This document shows positions 24,275-33,557 of a DNA stretch of 64,000 nucleotides, piece by piece (the first letter of the stretch is position 1; each line of letters begins with the position of its first letter). Below the pieces are notes generated by a model that was given only the letters and a program-made list of their open reading frames with translations, ran no database searches and was not told the DNA's origin. This DNA comes from Trabulsiella guamensis ATCC 49490. Lineage in GTDB: Bacteria > Pseudomonadota > Gammaproteobacteria > Enterobacterales > Enterobacteriaceae. Made by a program: the position numbers and the translations under genes. The stretch covers positions 44,429 to 108,428 of the forward strand of contig NZ_JMTB01000111.1 of NCBI RefSeq assembly GCF_000734965.1. Reading direction: 5' to 3'.

Positions 24275-26611
24275 ATGAAGCAAATCCGTTTACTGGCGCA
24301 GTATTATGTCGACCTGATGATGAAACTGGGCCTGGTGCGTTTTTCGATGCTACTGGCCCTTGCGCTGGTGGTACTGGCCATTGTGGTGCAGATGGCGGTG
24401 ACCATGGTGCTGCACGGCCAGGTGGAAAGCATCGATGTGATCCGCTCTATCTTCTTTGGTCTGCTGATCACTCCCTGGGCGGTCTATTTTCTGTCGGTGG
24501 TGGTTGAGCAGCTCGAAGAGTCGCGCCAGCGGCTGTCGCGGCTGGTCGAAAAGCTGGAAGAAATGCGTGAGCGTGACCTGAAGCTCAACGTCCAGCTCAA
24601 GGACAATATTGCGCAACTGAACCAGGAAATCAGCGATCGCGAAAAGGCCGAAGCCGAACGTCAGGCGACGCTGGAGCGGCTGAAAATTGAGATGAAAGAG
24701 CGCGAAGAGACACAACTGCAGCTCGAACAACAATCCTCATTCTTACGTTCTTTCCTTGATGCCTCTCCCGACCTGGTGTTCTATCGCAATGAGGATAAAG
24801 AGTTTTCCGGCTGTAACCGGGCGATGGAACTGCTCACTGGCAAAAGCGAGAAGCAATTGATCCACCTGAAACCGCACGATGTTTACAGCGAAGAAGCAGC
24901 AGCGAAAGTGATTGAGACGGATGAAAAAGTGTTCCGCCATAACGTGTCGCTGACCTATGAACAGTGGCTGGATTACCCGGATGGCCGCAAAGCCTGTTTT
25001 GAAATCCGTAAAGTACCTTATTACGACCGCGTGGGGAAACGTCATGGTCTGATGGGCTTTGGCCGCGACATCACTGAGCGTAAGCGTTATCAGGATGCAC
25101 TGGAACGCGCGAGCCGCGATAAAACCACCTTCATCTCTACCATCAGTCATGAACTGCGTACGCCGCTCAATGGCATCGTCGGACTGAGCCGTATCCTGCT
25201 GGATACCGAGCTCACGACGGAACAGGAAAAGTATCTCAAAACAATCCATGTCTCCGCCGTGACGCTGGGGAATATTTTCAATGACATCATCGACATGGAT
25301 AAGATGGAGCGCCGCAAGGTACAACTCGATAATCAGCCGGTCGATTTCACCAGTTTCCTTGCCGACCTGGAAAACCTCTCTGGCCTGCAGGTGCAGCAGA
25401 AAGGGCTGCGTTTCGTGATGGAACCGACGCTGCCGTTACCGCATAAAGTGGTGACTGATGGCACCCGACTGCGGCAGATCCTGTGGAATCTGATCAGCAA
25501 TGCCGTCAAGTTTACCCAGCAGGGGCAGGTGACTGTCCGCGTGAGCTATGAAAAAGGCAATATGCTGCGCTTTGAAGTGGAAGACTCCGGCATCGGCATT
25601 CCGCAGGATGAGCAGGATAAAATTTTCGCCATGTACTACCAGGTGAAAGACAGCCACGGTGGAAAACCAGCCACCGGGACGGGCATCGGGCTTGCTGTTT
25701 CGCGTCGCCTGGCGAAAAACATGGGCGGCGACATCACGGTTTCCAGCAAACCGGGTCATGGCTCGGTGTTTACCCTGACCGTACAGGCTCCCGCGCTGGC
25801 GGAAGAGGTTGACGATACGCTGGCCGATGATGACCTGCCATTACCGGCGCTTCACGTCCTGCTGGTGGAGGATATCGAGCTGAACGTGATTGTGGCGCGT
25901 TCAGTGCTGGAAAAGCTGGGCAACAGCGTTGATGTTGCGATGACTGGCAAGGCGGCGCTGGAGATGTTCACACCTGGCGAATATGACCTTGTATTGCTGG
26001 ATATCCAGCTGCCGGACATGACCGGGCTGGATATCTCCCGTGAACTGAAACAGAAATACCATGCGGACGATCTGCCACCGCTGGTGGCATTGACCGCCAA
26101 CGTGCTGAAGGACAAAAAAGAGTACCTGGATGCAGGAATGGACGATGTGCTGAGCAAGCCGCTCTCTGTTCCGGCGTTGACCGCCATGATTAAGAAGTTC
26201 TGGGATACCCACGCAGATGAGGATGACGATATGGCCAAACCTGATCAAAGCAAGTCACAGACGTTACTGGATATCGCGATGCTTGAGCAGTATATCGAAC
26301 TGGTCGGGCCGAAGCTTATCACCGACGGTCTGGCGGTGTTCGAGAAGATGATGCCCGGGTATCTGGCGGTACTGGAATCCAATCTTACCGCCCGCGACCA
26401 GAAAGGGATCGTCGAAGAGGGACATAAAATTAAAGGTGCGGCGGGTTCCGTGGGATTACGCCATATACAGCAGTTAGGGCAGCAGATTCAGTCGCCAGAC
26501 CTTCCGGCATGGTGGGATAACGTCGGGGAATGGGTCGAAGAGATGAAGAGCGAGTGGCAGCACGATGTCGAGGCGCTGAAGGCCTGGGTAGCAAACGCAG
26601 AAAAAAAATGA
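24275..26611 (+). CDS. arcB: ArcB, anaerobic redox sensor kinase
   Basis: A 778-residue tripartite hybrid kinase, the exact E. coli length. Two membrane helices (about 23-77) are followed by a coiled-coil/PAS linker holding the redox-active Cys180 (EFSGCNRAM) and Cys241 (KACFEIRK). Then come the kinase core with His292 (ISHELRTPLNG) and the GTGIGLAVSRR ATP lid, the receiver with Asp576 (LLDIQLPDM) and the Hpt domain with His717 (EEGHKIKGAAG). The residue numbers were checked from coordinates. Quinone oxidation silences it; under low oxygen it phosphorylates ArcA. The upstream ATG-like start at 24245 is not conserved. Its stop codon abuts the arcZ terminator. Confidence 0.98.
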   Translation: MKQIRLLAQYYVDLMMKLGLVRFSMLLALALVVLAIVVQMAVTMVLHGQVESIDVIRSIFFGLLITPWAVYFLSVVVEQLEESRQRLSRLVEKLEEMRERDLKLNVQLKDNIAQLNQEISDREKAEAERQATLERLKIEMKEREETQLQLEQQSSFLRSFLDASPDLVFYRNEDKEFSGCNRAMELLTGKSEKQLIHLKPHDVYSEEAAAKVIETDEKVFRHNVSLTYEQWLDYPDGRKACFEIRKVPYYDRVGKRHGLMGFGRDITERKRYQDALERASRDKTTFISTISHELRTPLNGIVGLSRILLDTELTTEQEKYLKTIHVSAVTLGNIFNDIIDMDKMERRKVQLDNQPVDFTSFLADLENLSGLQVQQKGLRFVMEPTLPLPHKVVTDGTRLRQILWNLISNAVKFTQQGQVTVRVSYEKGNMLRFEVEDSGIGIPQDEQDKIFAMYYQVKDSHGGKPATGTGIGLAVSRRLAKNMGGDITVSSKPGHGSVFTLTVQAPALAEEVDDTLADDDLPLPALHVLLVEDIELNVIVARSVLEKLGNSVDVAMTGKAALEMFTPGEYDLVLLDIQLPDMTGLDISRELKQKYHADDLPPLVALTANVLKDKKEYLDAGMDDVLSKPLSVPALTAMIKKFWDTHADEDDDMAKPDQSKSQTLLDIAMLEQYIELVGPKLITDGLAVFEKMMPGYLAVLESNLTARDQKGIVEEGHKIKGAAGSVGLRHIQQLGQQIQSPDLPAWWDNVGEWVEEMKSEWQHDVEALKAWVANAEKK

Positions 26612-26725
26612 CCCCGGATGAACCGGGGTGCGCGAATACTGCGCCAACACCAGGGAAAACGTGGCTGCGCCGGAATCGTTTTAAGAGGTTTTAGCACGGA
26701 CGCAACCTGAGAATTTGGGTTGCAC
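26602..26725 (-). ncRNA. arcZ: ArcZ small regulatory RNA
   Basis: On the strand opposite arcB, between arcB and elbB, the sequence can be read as ArcZ. Its conserved 3' half contains TTTTCCCTGGTGTTGGCGCA (the mRNA-pairing seed), then GTATTCGCGC, and a CACCCCGG / CCGGGGT terminator hairpin with eight T (complement of 26601-26608). About 124 nt from GTGC at 26725, compared with 121 nt in E. coli. A -10 TATCTT (complement of 26733-26738) sits 7 bases before this start. ArcZ is an Hfq-dependent activator of rpoS and repressor of flhD, itself repressed by ArcA. The 5' half is clearly diverged from E. coli. Confidence 0.9.
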
Positions 26726-26845
26726 GCCCATTAAGATAGCAAATCTTAAATATTTTGTTACGTGAATCAGTAAAATGTGTGAAGCATAGCGAGTAAATCA
26801 GCATTTTTACTTAGCTTCGCCCAAATGCAACAAAGGAACAGTGAT

Positions 26846-27499
26846 ATGAAAAAAATCGGTGTGGTGCTCAGTGGCTGCGGTGTTTATGACGGTTCTGAAG
26901 TCCACGAAACCGTGTTAACCCTGCTGGCTATTGCCCGCAACGGCGCGCAGGCGGTCTGTTTTGCCCCCGACAAAAGCCAGTCTGACGTGATTAATCATTT
27001 ATCCCGTGAATCTTTGCCAGAAACGCGTAATGTGCTGATCGAAGCGGCGCGTCTCACTCGCGGAAACATAGCGCCGCTGGCGGCGGCGCGTTCAGCCGAT
27101 CTGGATGCATTGATCGTCCCTGGTGGTTTTGGCGCGGCGAAAAACCTGAGCAATTTTGCCTCACAGGGCAGTGAGTGTGGGGTGGATGCTGATTTAAAAG
27201 CGCTGACGCTGGCGATGCATCGCGAAGGAAAACCGGTTGGCTTTATGTGTATCGCCCCGGCAATGCTGCCAAAAATTTTCGATTTCCCGCTGCGTATCAC
27301 CATCGGTACCGACATCGATACGGCGGAAGTGCTGGAAGAGATGGGTGCTGAACACGTGCCGTGCCCGGTGGATGACATCGTGGTGGATGAAGACAACAAA
27401 GTCGTGACCACGCCTGCGTATATGCTGGCGCAGAACATCGCAGAGGCCGCCGCCGGAATCGACAAGCTGGTTGAGCGTGTCCTGGTTCTGACAGAATGA
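26846..27499 (+). CDS. elbB: ElbB, DJ-1/PfpI-family glyoxalase-like protein
   Basis: A 217-residue cytosolic protein, the E. coli length. It has the class I glutamine amidotransferase-like fold, with nucleophile-elbow cysteine in [11 protein letters not shown] (about residue 134) and [13 protein letters not shown]. coli ElbB has weak glyoxalase activity and was once linked to isoprenoid biosynthesis; its physiological role is unsettled. GGAACAGTGAT precedes the ATG at 26846, which gives the conserved [16 protein letters not shown] start, so the seven-residue upstream extension is not used. The stop overlaps mtgA (ATGA). Confidence 0.94.
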   Translation: MKKIGVVLSGCGVYDGSEVHETVLTLLAIARNGAQAVCFAPDKSQSDVINHLSRESLPETRNVLIEAARLTRGNIAPLAAARSADLDALIVPGGFGAAKNLSNFASQGSECGVDADLKALTLAMHREGKPVGFMCIAPAMLPKIFDFPLRITIGTDIDTAEVLEEMGAEHVPCPVDDIVVDEDNKVVTTPAYMLAQNIAEAAAGIDKLVERVLVLTE

Positions 27500-28221
27500 G
27501 TCAACGCCGGTTCTCTTTGAAGTTTGTGAAGCGCCTGCTGCTGCGCGCAGTACTGCTGCTCGCTGTGCTGTGGGGAGGCGGTATTCTGCTTTTCAGCATC
27601 ATGCCGGTGCCGTTTTCGGCGGTCATGGTGGAGCGGCAGATGGGCGCCTGGCTACGCGGTGATTTTGGCTACGTCGCTCATTCAGACTGGGTCAGCATGG
27701 ATGAGATTTCACCATGGATGGGCCTGGCGGTGATTGCCGCCGAAGATCAGAAATTCCCCGAACACTGGGGATTTGATATGGCGGCAATCGAAAAAGCGTT
27801 GAGCCACAATGAACGTCACGAAACGCGGATCCGCGGCGCATCGACGCTGTCGCAGCAAACGGCGAAAAATATGTTCCTGTGGGACGGACGGAGCTGGTTG
27901 CGTAAAGGGCTGGAAGCCGGGCTTACGGTGGGCATTGAAACTCTCTGGACCAAACGGCGGATTCTGACCGTTTATCTGAACATTGCGGAATTTGGGGAAG
28001 GGATTTTCGGTGTTGAGGCGGCAGCGCAGCGCTATTTTCATAAGCCCGCCAGCCAGTTAACGATGTCGGAAGCCGCGCTGCTGGCCGCCGTGCTGCCAAA
28101 TCCGCTGCGGTTTAAAGCCAGTGCGCCATCGGGGTATGTCCGCAGTCGTCAGGCATGGATATTACGCCAGATGCGGCAATTAGGCGGCGAAAGCTTTATG
28201 CGGAAGAATGAGCTCGACTGA
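27496..28221 (+). CDS. mtgA: Monofunctional peptidoglycan glycosyltransferase
   Basis: A 241-residue GT51 enzyme (E. coli MtgA 242) that polymerises lipid II into glycan strands and has no transpeptidase domain. One N-terminal membrane anchor (about residues 12-34) precedes the catalytic domain with [14 protein letters not shown] (catalytic Glu at about 81), [16 protein letters not shown] and [15 protein letters not shown]. It is translationally coupled to elbB by a four-base overlap and convergent with npr, only one base away, with no obvious terminator between them. Confidence 0.95.
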   Translation: MSQRRFSLKFVKRLLLRAVLLLAVLWGGGILLFSIMPVPFSAVMVERQMGAWLRGDFGYVAHSDWVSMDEISPWMGLAVIAAEDQKFPEHWGFDMAAIEKALSHNERHETRIRGASTLSQQTAKNMFLWDGRSWLRKGLEAGLTVGIETLWTKRRILTVYLNIAEFGEGIFGVEAAAQRYFHKPASQLTMSEAALLAAVLPNPLRFKASAPSGYVRSRQAWILRQMRQLGGESFMRKNELD

Positions 28222-28222
28222 G

Positions 28223-28495
28223 TCAGTCTTCGTCGAATCCGGCATTAAACAGCGCGATGACGGCTGCCATCGCTTCCGCTTCCTGCGGACCGCTGACCTC
28301 GATCTCGATCTGCCGGCCCTTGGCGGAATCCAGCATCAACAGCGCAATCACGCTGCTGGCTTCCGCTTCAATGCCTTCGTCATTTCTTAACAGAACTTCT
28401 GCGTCAAATCCCTGAACCAGTTCGAAGAGTTTCATTGCCGGGCGGGCATGCATGCCCAGCTTATTGGTGATCTCAACAATCTGTTTTACGGTCAT
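28223..28495 (-). CDS. npr: Nitrogen-PTS phosphocarrier NPr
   Basis: A 90-residue HPr-like protein of the nitrogen phosphotransferase system. The phospho-accepting His16 is in [10 protein letters not shown], and the regulatory-site region SSVIALLML follows. NPr receives phosphate from EI-Ntr (PtsP) and hands it to EIIA-Ntr (PtsN), and it influences LPS synthesis through LpxD in E. coli. Its start overlaps the rapZ stop by four bases, and ptsN is just upstream: the rpoN-hpf-ptsN-rapZ-npr operon of E. coli. Confidence 0.96.
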   Translation of the reverse strand: MTVKQIVEITNKLGMHARPAMKLFELVQGFDAEVLLRNDEGIEAEASSVIALLMLDSAKGRQIEIEVSGPQEAEAMAAVIALFNAGFDED

Positions 28496-29346
28496 GTTTT
28501 ACGTTTTTCCAGCGTCCTGTGACGAGACTGGACGTTCTTACCGCGTGAACGGAAGTAATCGGCCAGTTGTTCAGCAATATAAACCGAACGATGTTTACCG
28601 CCGGTACAACCGATCGCCACCGTCAGGTAGCTGCGATTGTTGGTCTCCAGCATCGGTAACCATAGCTCAAGATAGCTACGGGTCTGGTAAATAAAATTGT
28701 GAACTTCTGTGTGCCGGTCAAGGAACGCGGCCACCGGTTTGTCCAGACCTGTCATCGGTCGCAGTTTGGGATCCCAGTGCGGGTTAGGCAGGAATCGCAC
28801 ATCAAACACATAGTCAGCATCAATAGGAATACCGTGCTTGAAGCCGAAGGATTCAAAGACCATTGTCAGTTCACGTTCACGTTTGCCCAGCAGGCGTGTA
28901 CGCAGCATTTCTGCCAGTTCGTGAACAGACATTTCTGAGGTGTCGACGATCAAATCCGCCCGTGAGCGCAGCGGCTCAAGCAGATCGCTCTCTTCGTCGA
29001 TAGCGCTTTCCAGCGACAAGTTTTTGCTGGAGAGCGGATGCAACCGGCGGGTATCGCTGTAGCGACGAATCAGCGTGTTGCGGTCAGCATCAAGGAAAAG
29101 CAATTGAGGGGAGAACGCGTCCGGCAGATTTTTCATCGCCTGCTCGAAAATCTCAGGCGATTCAGGCATGTTGCGCACGTCAATGCTAACGGCGGCGGAG
29201 ATCTGCCGCTCCGCCAGCGTCTTTGCCAGTTCAGGCAACAACACGACCGGCAGGTTATCTACACAGTAAAAACCCATATCTTCCAGCGCTCGCAGAGCCA
29301 CGGATTTTCCCGAACCTGAGCGGCCGCTGACGATCATCAGTACCAT
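28492..29346 (-). CDS. rapZ: RapZ, RNase adaptor and GlcN6P sensor
   Basis: A 284-residue protein, the E. coli length. Walker A is GRSGSGKS (residues 8-15); the C-terminal RNA-binding half has [15 protein letters not shown] and a basic tail with the [14 protein letters not shown] segment. RapZ binds the sRNA GlmZ and delivers it to RNase E, so that glmS is expressed only when glucosamine-6-phosphate is low. glmM, a later step of the same pathway, is also in this window at 52,076. A 12-residue N-terminal extension of the frame is not conserved. Confidence 0.96.
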   Translation of the reverse strand: MVLMIVSGRSGSGKSVALRALEDMGFYCVDNLPVVLLPELAKTLAERQISAAVSIDVRNMPESPEIFEQAMKNLPDAFSPQLLFLDADRNTLIRRYSDTRRLHPLSSKNLSLESAIDEESDLLEPLRSRADLIVDTSEMSVHELAEMLRTRLLGKRERELTMVFESFGFKHGIPIDADYVFDVRFLPNPHWDPKLRPMTGLDKPVAAFLDRHTEVHNFIYQTRSYLELWLPMLETNNRSYLTVAIGCTGGKHRSVYIAEQLADYFRSRGKNVQSRHRTLEKRKT

Positions 29347-29391
29347 GTACCGTTTCTCCTCAGTACGACAAAGGGAATACACATCTGCCTG

Positions 29392-29880
29392 TTATGCATC
29401 ATCACTGCCTTCTGTTTCAGTGATGATTTGATACAGTTCTTCATCGCTTTGCGCGGCGCGCAAACGGCGACAGATGGTTTTGTCCGCCAGACGCTTAGCG
29501 ACCAGCGAGAGCGTGTGCAGATGCGTTTTGGTCTGATCGGCCGGCACCAGCAGGGCGAACAGGAGATCCACTGGCTGGTTGTCGATCGCGTCAAACGCGA
29601 TCGGGGTTTCGAGCTGTACAAAAACGCCAACAGCGCGCAACGTATCCTCTTCCAGTTTTCCGTGGGGAATGGCGATGCCATTGCCGATCCCGGTACTGCC
29701 CATTTTTTCGCGGGTGAGAATCGCTTCAAACACCACCTGCGGAGGCAGACTCAGCTGTTTAGCGGCCAGTTCGCTGATGATTTCCAGCGCCCGCTTTTTA
29801 CTCTGGCAGTGGACGCCGCTACGGGTACATTCCTGGTTAAGGACATTGCTCAAGGGTAGAGCCGAATCGTTGTTCATCAT
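29392..29880 (-). CDS. ptsN: Nitrogen-regulatory PTS protein EIIA-Ntr
   Basis: A 162-residue EIIA of the mannitol/fructose type (E. coli 163), phosphorylated on the His in NGIAIPHGK (about residue 73). Unphosphorylated PtsN controls potassium uptake (TrkA, KdpD) and other targets. The frame extends upstream, but AGGTGA just before the tandem ATG ATG (29880 and 29877) marks the start. I chose 29880, which gives MMNNDS in line with E. coli MTNNDT; 29877 has better spacing and is possible. Confidence 0.94.
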   Translation of the reverse strand: MMNNDSALPLSNVLNQECTRSGVHCQSKKRALEIISELAAKQLSLPPQVVFEAILTREKMGSTGIGNGIAIPHGKLEEDTLRAVGVFVQLETPIAFDAIDNQPVDLLFALLVPADQTKTHLHTLSLVAKRLADKTICRRLRAAQSDEELYQIITETEGSDDA

Positions 29881-29896
29881 AAATTCACCTAAGCAT

Positions 29897-29924
29897 CGCC
29901 TGATGCGGAACGCCACATCAGGCG
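29897..29924. repeat. REP-like hairpin between hpf and ptsN
   Basis: CGCCTGATG (29897-29905) and CATCAGGCG (29916-29924) form a 9-bp perfect stem with a ten-base loop. GCCTGATGCG is the start of the enterobacterial REP consensus, and the short size fits a degenerate single REP/Y-hairpin in an operon gap, where such elements often buffer mRNA decay. Confidence 0.5.
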
Positions 29925-29937
29925 AACACCCGGACAA

Positions 29938-30225
29938 TTAGTGTTGTTTCAGTTTATCTTTATGTTTAGTCAGCTGTCGCGCCAGTTTGTCGATTAATCC
30001 GTCAATGGCCGCATACATATCCTGACCTTCCGCACTGGCATGAATTTCGCCTCCATTAACATGCAGAGTGGCATCAGAGACATGCGTCACTTTTTCCACT
30101 TTTAACACAATATAGACCTGATTGATCCTTTCGAAATATTGTTCCAGCTTGGCAAATTTCGTGGTGACGAACTCGCGCAGAGCATCGGTAATTTCGACGT
30201 TGTGTCCTGTGATGTTGAGCTGCAT
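29938..30225 (-). CDS. hpf: Ribosome hibernation promoting factor (short HPF)
   Basis: A 95-residue protein, the E. coli length (MQLNITGHNVEITDALREFV at the start, TKHKDKLKQH at the end). It binds the 30S decoding region in stationary phase and with RMF forms inactive 100S dimers. The upstream frame to 30369 overlaps rpoN and lacks a conserved start; the ATG at 30225 has AAGGAAGA before it. It is 22 bases after rpoN. Confidence 0.96.
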   Translation of the reverse strand: MQLNITGHNVEITDALREFVTTKFAKLEQYFERINQVYIVLKVEKVTHVSDATLHVNGGEIHASAEGQDMYAAIDGLIDKLARQLTKHKDKLKQH

Positions 30226-30247
30226 AGTGTCTTCCTTATCAGTTATG

Positions 30248-31681
30248 TCACACCAGTTGTTTACGCTGGTTTGACGGCGGAATGGACAGAGACTCTCGGT
30301 ACTTCGCGACAGTACGGCGCGCAACCATAATGCCCTGTTCAGACAGTATGGACGTAAGCTTACTGTCACTCAGTGGTTTCGCAGGGTTTTCCCCGGCGAT
30401 TAATTTTTTCACCAGTGCACGAATCGCCGTTGATGAGGCTTCGCCGCCACCTTCGGTGTTCACGTGGCTGGAGAAAAAATACTTAAGCTCAAAAATGCCG
30501 CGCGGACTGTGCAGATATTTTTGCGTGGTCACGCGTGAAATGGTGGACTCGTGCATCTCGACGGCCTGAGCGATATCCGCCAGCACCATCGGTTTCATAT
30601 ATTCTTCGCCCTGCTCAAAAAATGCCTGCTGCTGCTCGACAATGCAACGGCTGACGCGCAGGAGGGTATCGTTACGGCTTTCCAGGCTCTTGATCAGCCA
30701 CTTCGCTTCTTGCAGGTTGCTGCGAATGAACTGGCCGTCAGTTTCGCTGCGTACGTTGTTGCACATTGCCGCGTAGTGCTGGTTAATTTGCAGACGGGGG
30801 ATGCTGTCGGAATTAAGCTCAACGACCCAGCGGTTGTTGATTTTGCGCACCAGCACGTCGGGGATCACGTATTCCGGTTCACCGGTCTGGATCGACTGGC
30901 CCGGGCGTGGATCCAGCGACTGGATCAGATTGACCGCCTCTTTCAGTACCTCTTCTTTCAGGCGGGTAACGCGCATCAGGGTACGGAAATCGTGGTTCGC
31001 GAGCAGATCGAGATGATCGCTGATGATAAGACGCGCCTCTTCCAGCCTGGGCGTTTCTTTGGCGAATTGCGACAGTTGGATTAGCAGGCAGTCACGAAGA
31101 TCTTTCGCCGCGACGCCCACCGGATCAAATCGCTGAATACGCTTGAGCACCGCTTCGATTTCATCAAGACCAAGTTCGTCGTTACCCATGCTGTCGAGGA
31201 TATCCTCGACAGGCACCGTCAGATAGCCGGTGTCATCCACGGCATCAACAATCGAGGTGGCAATCGCCCGATCAGTATCGGAAAACGGCGTCAGTTCGAC
31301 CTGCCACATCAGGTAGTCCTGCAACGTCTGGGTGGTTTCACCCTGATAAATGGGTAGTTCGTCGTCAATGTAGTCGGCGCTGGTGCCGGAAGGCGTTCCG
31401 GCGGTGTAGATTTCGTCCCAGCTGGCGTCAAGCGGCAGCTCGTCCGGCATCTCTTTTTGCTCCAGGGCGTCAACGGTATCCAGCGATTCGTTGTCCTGCT
31501 CGTCGGCAGTATCCACTTCCTCATGAAGATCGGTTTGCTCAAGCAGCGGATTACTCTCCAGCGCCTGCTGAAGTTCCTGCTGAAGCTCAAGCGTCGACAG
31601 CTGCAACAAGCGGATGGCCTGTTGCAGCTGCGGCGTCATGGCGAGCTGTTGGCTGAGTCTTAACTGCAAACCTTGCTTCAT
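30248..31681 (-). CDS. rpoN: RNA polymerase sigma-54 factor
   Basis: A 477-residue sigma factor (E. coli length). The glutamine-rich Region I ([27 protein letters not shown]) interacts with enhancer-binding activators. An acidic Region II follows, then the core-binding domain and the C-terminal DNA-binding part with a helix-turn-helix and the RpoN box [10 protein letters not shown], which reads the -24 element. It transcribes nitrogen-limitation and other stress genes and is followed by hpf and the nitrogen-PTS genes. Confidence 0.98.
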   Translation of the reverse strand: MKQGLQLRLSQQLAMTPQLQQAIRLLQLSTLELQQELQQALESNPLLEQTDLHEEVDTADEQDNESLDTVDALEQKEMPDELPLDASWDEIYTAGTPSGTSADYIDDELPIYQGETTQTLQDYLMWQVELTPFSDTDRAIATSIVDAVDDTGYLTVPVEDILDSMGNDELGLDEIEAVLKRIQRFDPVGVAAKDLRDCLLIQLSQFAKETPRLEEARLIISDHLDLLANHDFRTLMRVTRLKEEVLKEAVNLIQSLDPRPGQSIQTGEPEYVIPDVLVRKINNRWVVELNSDSIPRLQINQHYAAMCNNVRSETDGQFIRSNLQEAKWLIKSLESRNDTLLRVSRCIVEQQQAFFEQGEEYMKPMVLADIAQAVEMHESTISRVTTQKYLHSPRGIFELKYFFSSHVNTEGGGEASSTAIRALVKKLIAGENPAKPLSDSKLTSILSEQGIMVARRTVAKYRESLSIPPSNQRKQLV

Positions 31682-31726
31682 ATTCAGGTCATTATTCTCC
31701 GAATGTTGCCAGTTACCCTTACCCTA

Positions 31727-32452
31727 TCAGAGTCTGAAGTCTTCCCCAAGATAGACGCGCTTAACATGTTCATCTTCGAGGATCTGTTGCGGCGTGCCGT
31801 GGGCGATCAAATGGCCCTGGCTTACTATGTAGGCGCGTTCACACACAGCCAGCGTTTCACGAACGTTATGGTCGGTAATGAGAACGCCGAGACCGCTGTC
31901 GCGCAGATGCTCAATAATGCGTTTGATGTCGATAACGGAAATGGGATCGACGCCTGCAAATGGCTCATCAAGGAGAATAAATTTCGGATTGGCGGCCAGC
32001 GCACGGGCAATCTCCACCCGGCGGCGTTCACCACCAGAGAGCGACTGACCGAGGTTGTCGCGCAGATGCTCGATGTGAAACTCTTCCATCAATTCGTTCG
32101 CGCGATCTTCGCGTTGCTCGTTGCTCAGATCGTCACGGATTTGCAGTACCGCCATCAGGTTATCAAACACACTCAGACGGCGGAAAATGGAAGCTTCTTG
32201 CGGCAAATAGCCGATGCCACGGCGCGCGCGCGCATGCAACGGCAGCAAACTGATGTCTTCGTCATCAATGATAATATTGCCCGCATCGCGAGGTACAATG
32301 CCGACCACCATATAGAAAGTGGTGGTTTTACCGGCGCCGTTCGGGCCAAGCAGGCCGACAATCTCGCCTGAGTTAACGGTCAGACTGACATCTTCCACCA
32401 CGCGGCGGCCCTTATAGGCCTTGGCGAGGTTTTTTGCAGTTAATGTTGCCAT
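31727..32452 (-). CDS. lptB: LPS export ABC ATPase LptB
   Basis: A 241-residue cytoplasmic ATPase (E. coli length) that powers extraction of LPS from the inner membrane with LptFG. Walker A is GPNGAGKTT, the signature [15 protein letters not shown], Walker [13 protein letters not shown] and the H-loop ITDHNVRET. It follows lptA by 6 bases in the kdsC-lptC-lptA-lptB run and precedes rpoN by 45 bases, so the LPS export and sigma-54 genes are probably linked transcriptionally. Confidence 0.97.
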   Translation of the reverse strand: MATLTAKNLAKAYKGRRVVEDVSLTVNSGEIVGLLGPNGAGKTTTFYMVVGIVPRDAGNIIIDDEDISLLPLHARARRGIGYLPQEASIFRRLSVFDNLMAVLQIRDDLSNEQREDRANELMEEFHIEHLRDNLGQSLSGGERRRVEIARALAANPKFILLDEPFAGVDPISVIDIKRIIEHLRDSGLGVLITDHNVRETLAVCERAYIVSQGHLIAHGTPQQILEDEHVKRVYLGEDFRL

Positions 32453-32458
32453 AACGAA

Positions 32459-33013
32459 TTAGTTACTCTTCTTTTGCGCCGGGGCCTGGTTATTGCTCTT
32501 ATCCTGCAACTGAGACGGAACCAGCACGGTCGTTACGCGCTTTCCTTTCTCACTGAAGGCCTGCATTTTTTGCTCTTTGACCAGATAGGTGATCTTGTCG
32601 CCTTTGATGTTGCTGTCGAGCTGCTCAAGGTAGGCGTTACCAGTCAGCACCACAAAATCGTTCTGCAGTTCATAATGCATTTTAGACGCGTGGCCTTTGA
32701 CCGGCTTGCCGCTGTCCTGCATCTGGTAGAAGGTGGCCGGGTTACCAAAACCGTCGATCACTTCTTTGCCTTTCTCTCCGCCCGGACGCGTCACGACCAC
32801 TTTATCGGCATTGATTTTGATACTGCCCTGCGTCACCACAACGCTGCCGGTAAAGGTCACGACATTGCCTTGCATATCCAGCGACTGTTGATCGGACTCA
32901 ATATGAATTGGCTGATCGGTATCACCCGTTAAGGCCAACGCAGGAAGGCTGGCAGCCAGCAACGTACTGGCGATAACAAGCTTAAGGCTGAGTTTGTTTG
33001 TTCTGAATTTCAT
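32459..33013 (-). CDS. lptA: LPS transport periplasmic bridge protein LptA
   Basis: A 184-residue periplasmic protein (E. coli 185). The signal peptide ends near residue 27 (LAASLPALA), and an OstA/LptA beta-jellyroll follows (GDTDQPIHIESDQQSLDMQGN...). Molecules stack head to tail to form the bridge that carries LPS to LptDE. The start at 33013 (MKFRTNKLSLKLVI) is the conserved one, not the frame start at 33034. It overlaps the 3' end of lptC by 32 bases, as in E. coli. Confidence 0.95.
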   Translation of the reverse strand: MKFRTNKLSLKLVIASTLLAASLPALALTGDTDQPIHIESDQQSLDMQGNVVTFTGSVVVTQGSIKINADKVVVTRPGGEKGKEVIDGFGNPATFYQMQDSGKPVKGHASKMHYELQNDFVVLTGNAYLEQLDSNIKGDKITYLVKEQKMQAFSEKGKRVTTVLVPSQLQDKSNNQAPAQKKSN

Positions 33014-33557
33014 ATGAGGTTCTAACCTTTTCAATCAGCTCGGCGTTTTTGCTGCGTAGATTTCCGCGCATTTTCAGGCCGCTGGAATTAAATGTCGTCC
33101 CGTACAGCGTCACCAGGTCGTCAGAGGTTACGTCCTGAGTCACCAGGTTAACCTGGGCGTTATCCGTTGTAATTTTCCGCAATTGCGAATCTGCCGTCAG
33201 CGCGTTAACTTCAACGTGGCCGTACAGATACAGCATACGATCATTAGTGAGTTTGGCTTTATCTGCCTTAATTGACCAGGTCGGCACTTTATCGGTATCA
33301 AACGTTGTCAGCACCGGGTTGGTAAACCACGATATCGCCTGGTCAGAAAAATACTCGACATGCTCGGCGATCAGGCGGTAATTGAGTGCGCCTTCCGGGC
33401 TGTAGACGACAGTATCGGTGTGCTCGCTCTTATACGTTGGATCGCTGGTATTAGTCACAGTCTGCTCAGAGTCATCATTGCTCGCCAGATTCACGCCGAT
33501 CAGTATCAGCACGACAAGCGACAGCAGAATGATAACCCAACGTCTGGTTTTACTCAT
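32982..33557 (-). CDS. lptC: LPS export protein LptC
   Basis: A 191-residue inner-membrane protein (E. coli length) with a single N-terminal helix (about residues 7-25) and a periplasmic jellyroll that receives LPS from LptB2FG and passes it to LptA. It overlaps kdsC by 4 bases upstream and lptA by 32 downstream, so translation of the three is likely coupled. Confidence 0.96.
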   Translation of the reverse strand: MSKTRRWVIILLSLVVLILIGVNLASNDDSEQTVTNTSDPTYKSEHTDTVVYSPEGALNYRLIAEHVEYFSDQAISWFTNPVLTTFDTDKVPTWSIKADKAKLTNDRMLYLYGHVEVNALTADSQLRKITTDNAQVNLVTQDVTSDDLVTLYGTTFNSSGLKMRGNLRSKNAELIEKVRTSYEIQNKQTQP

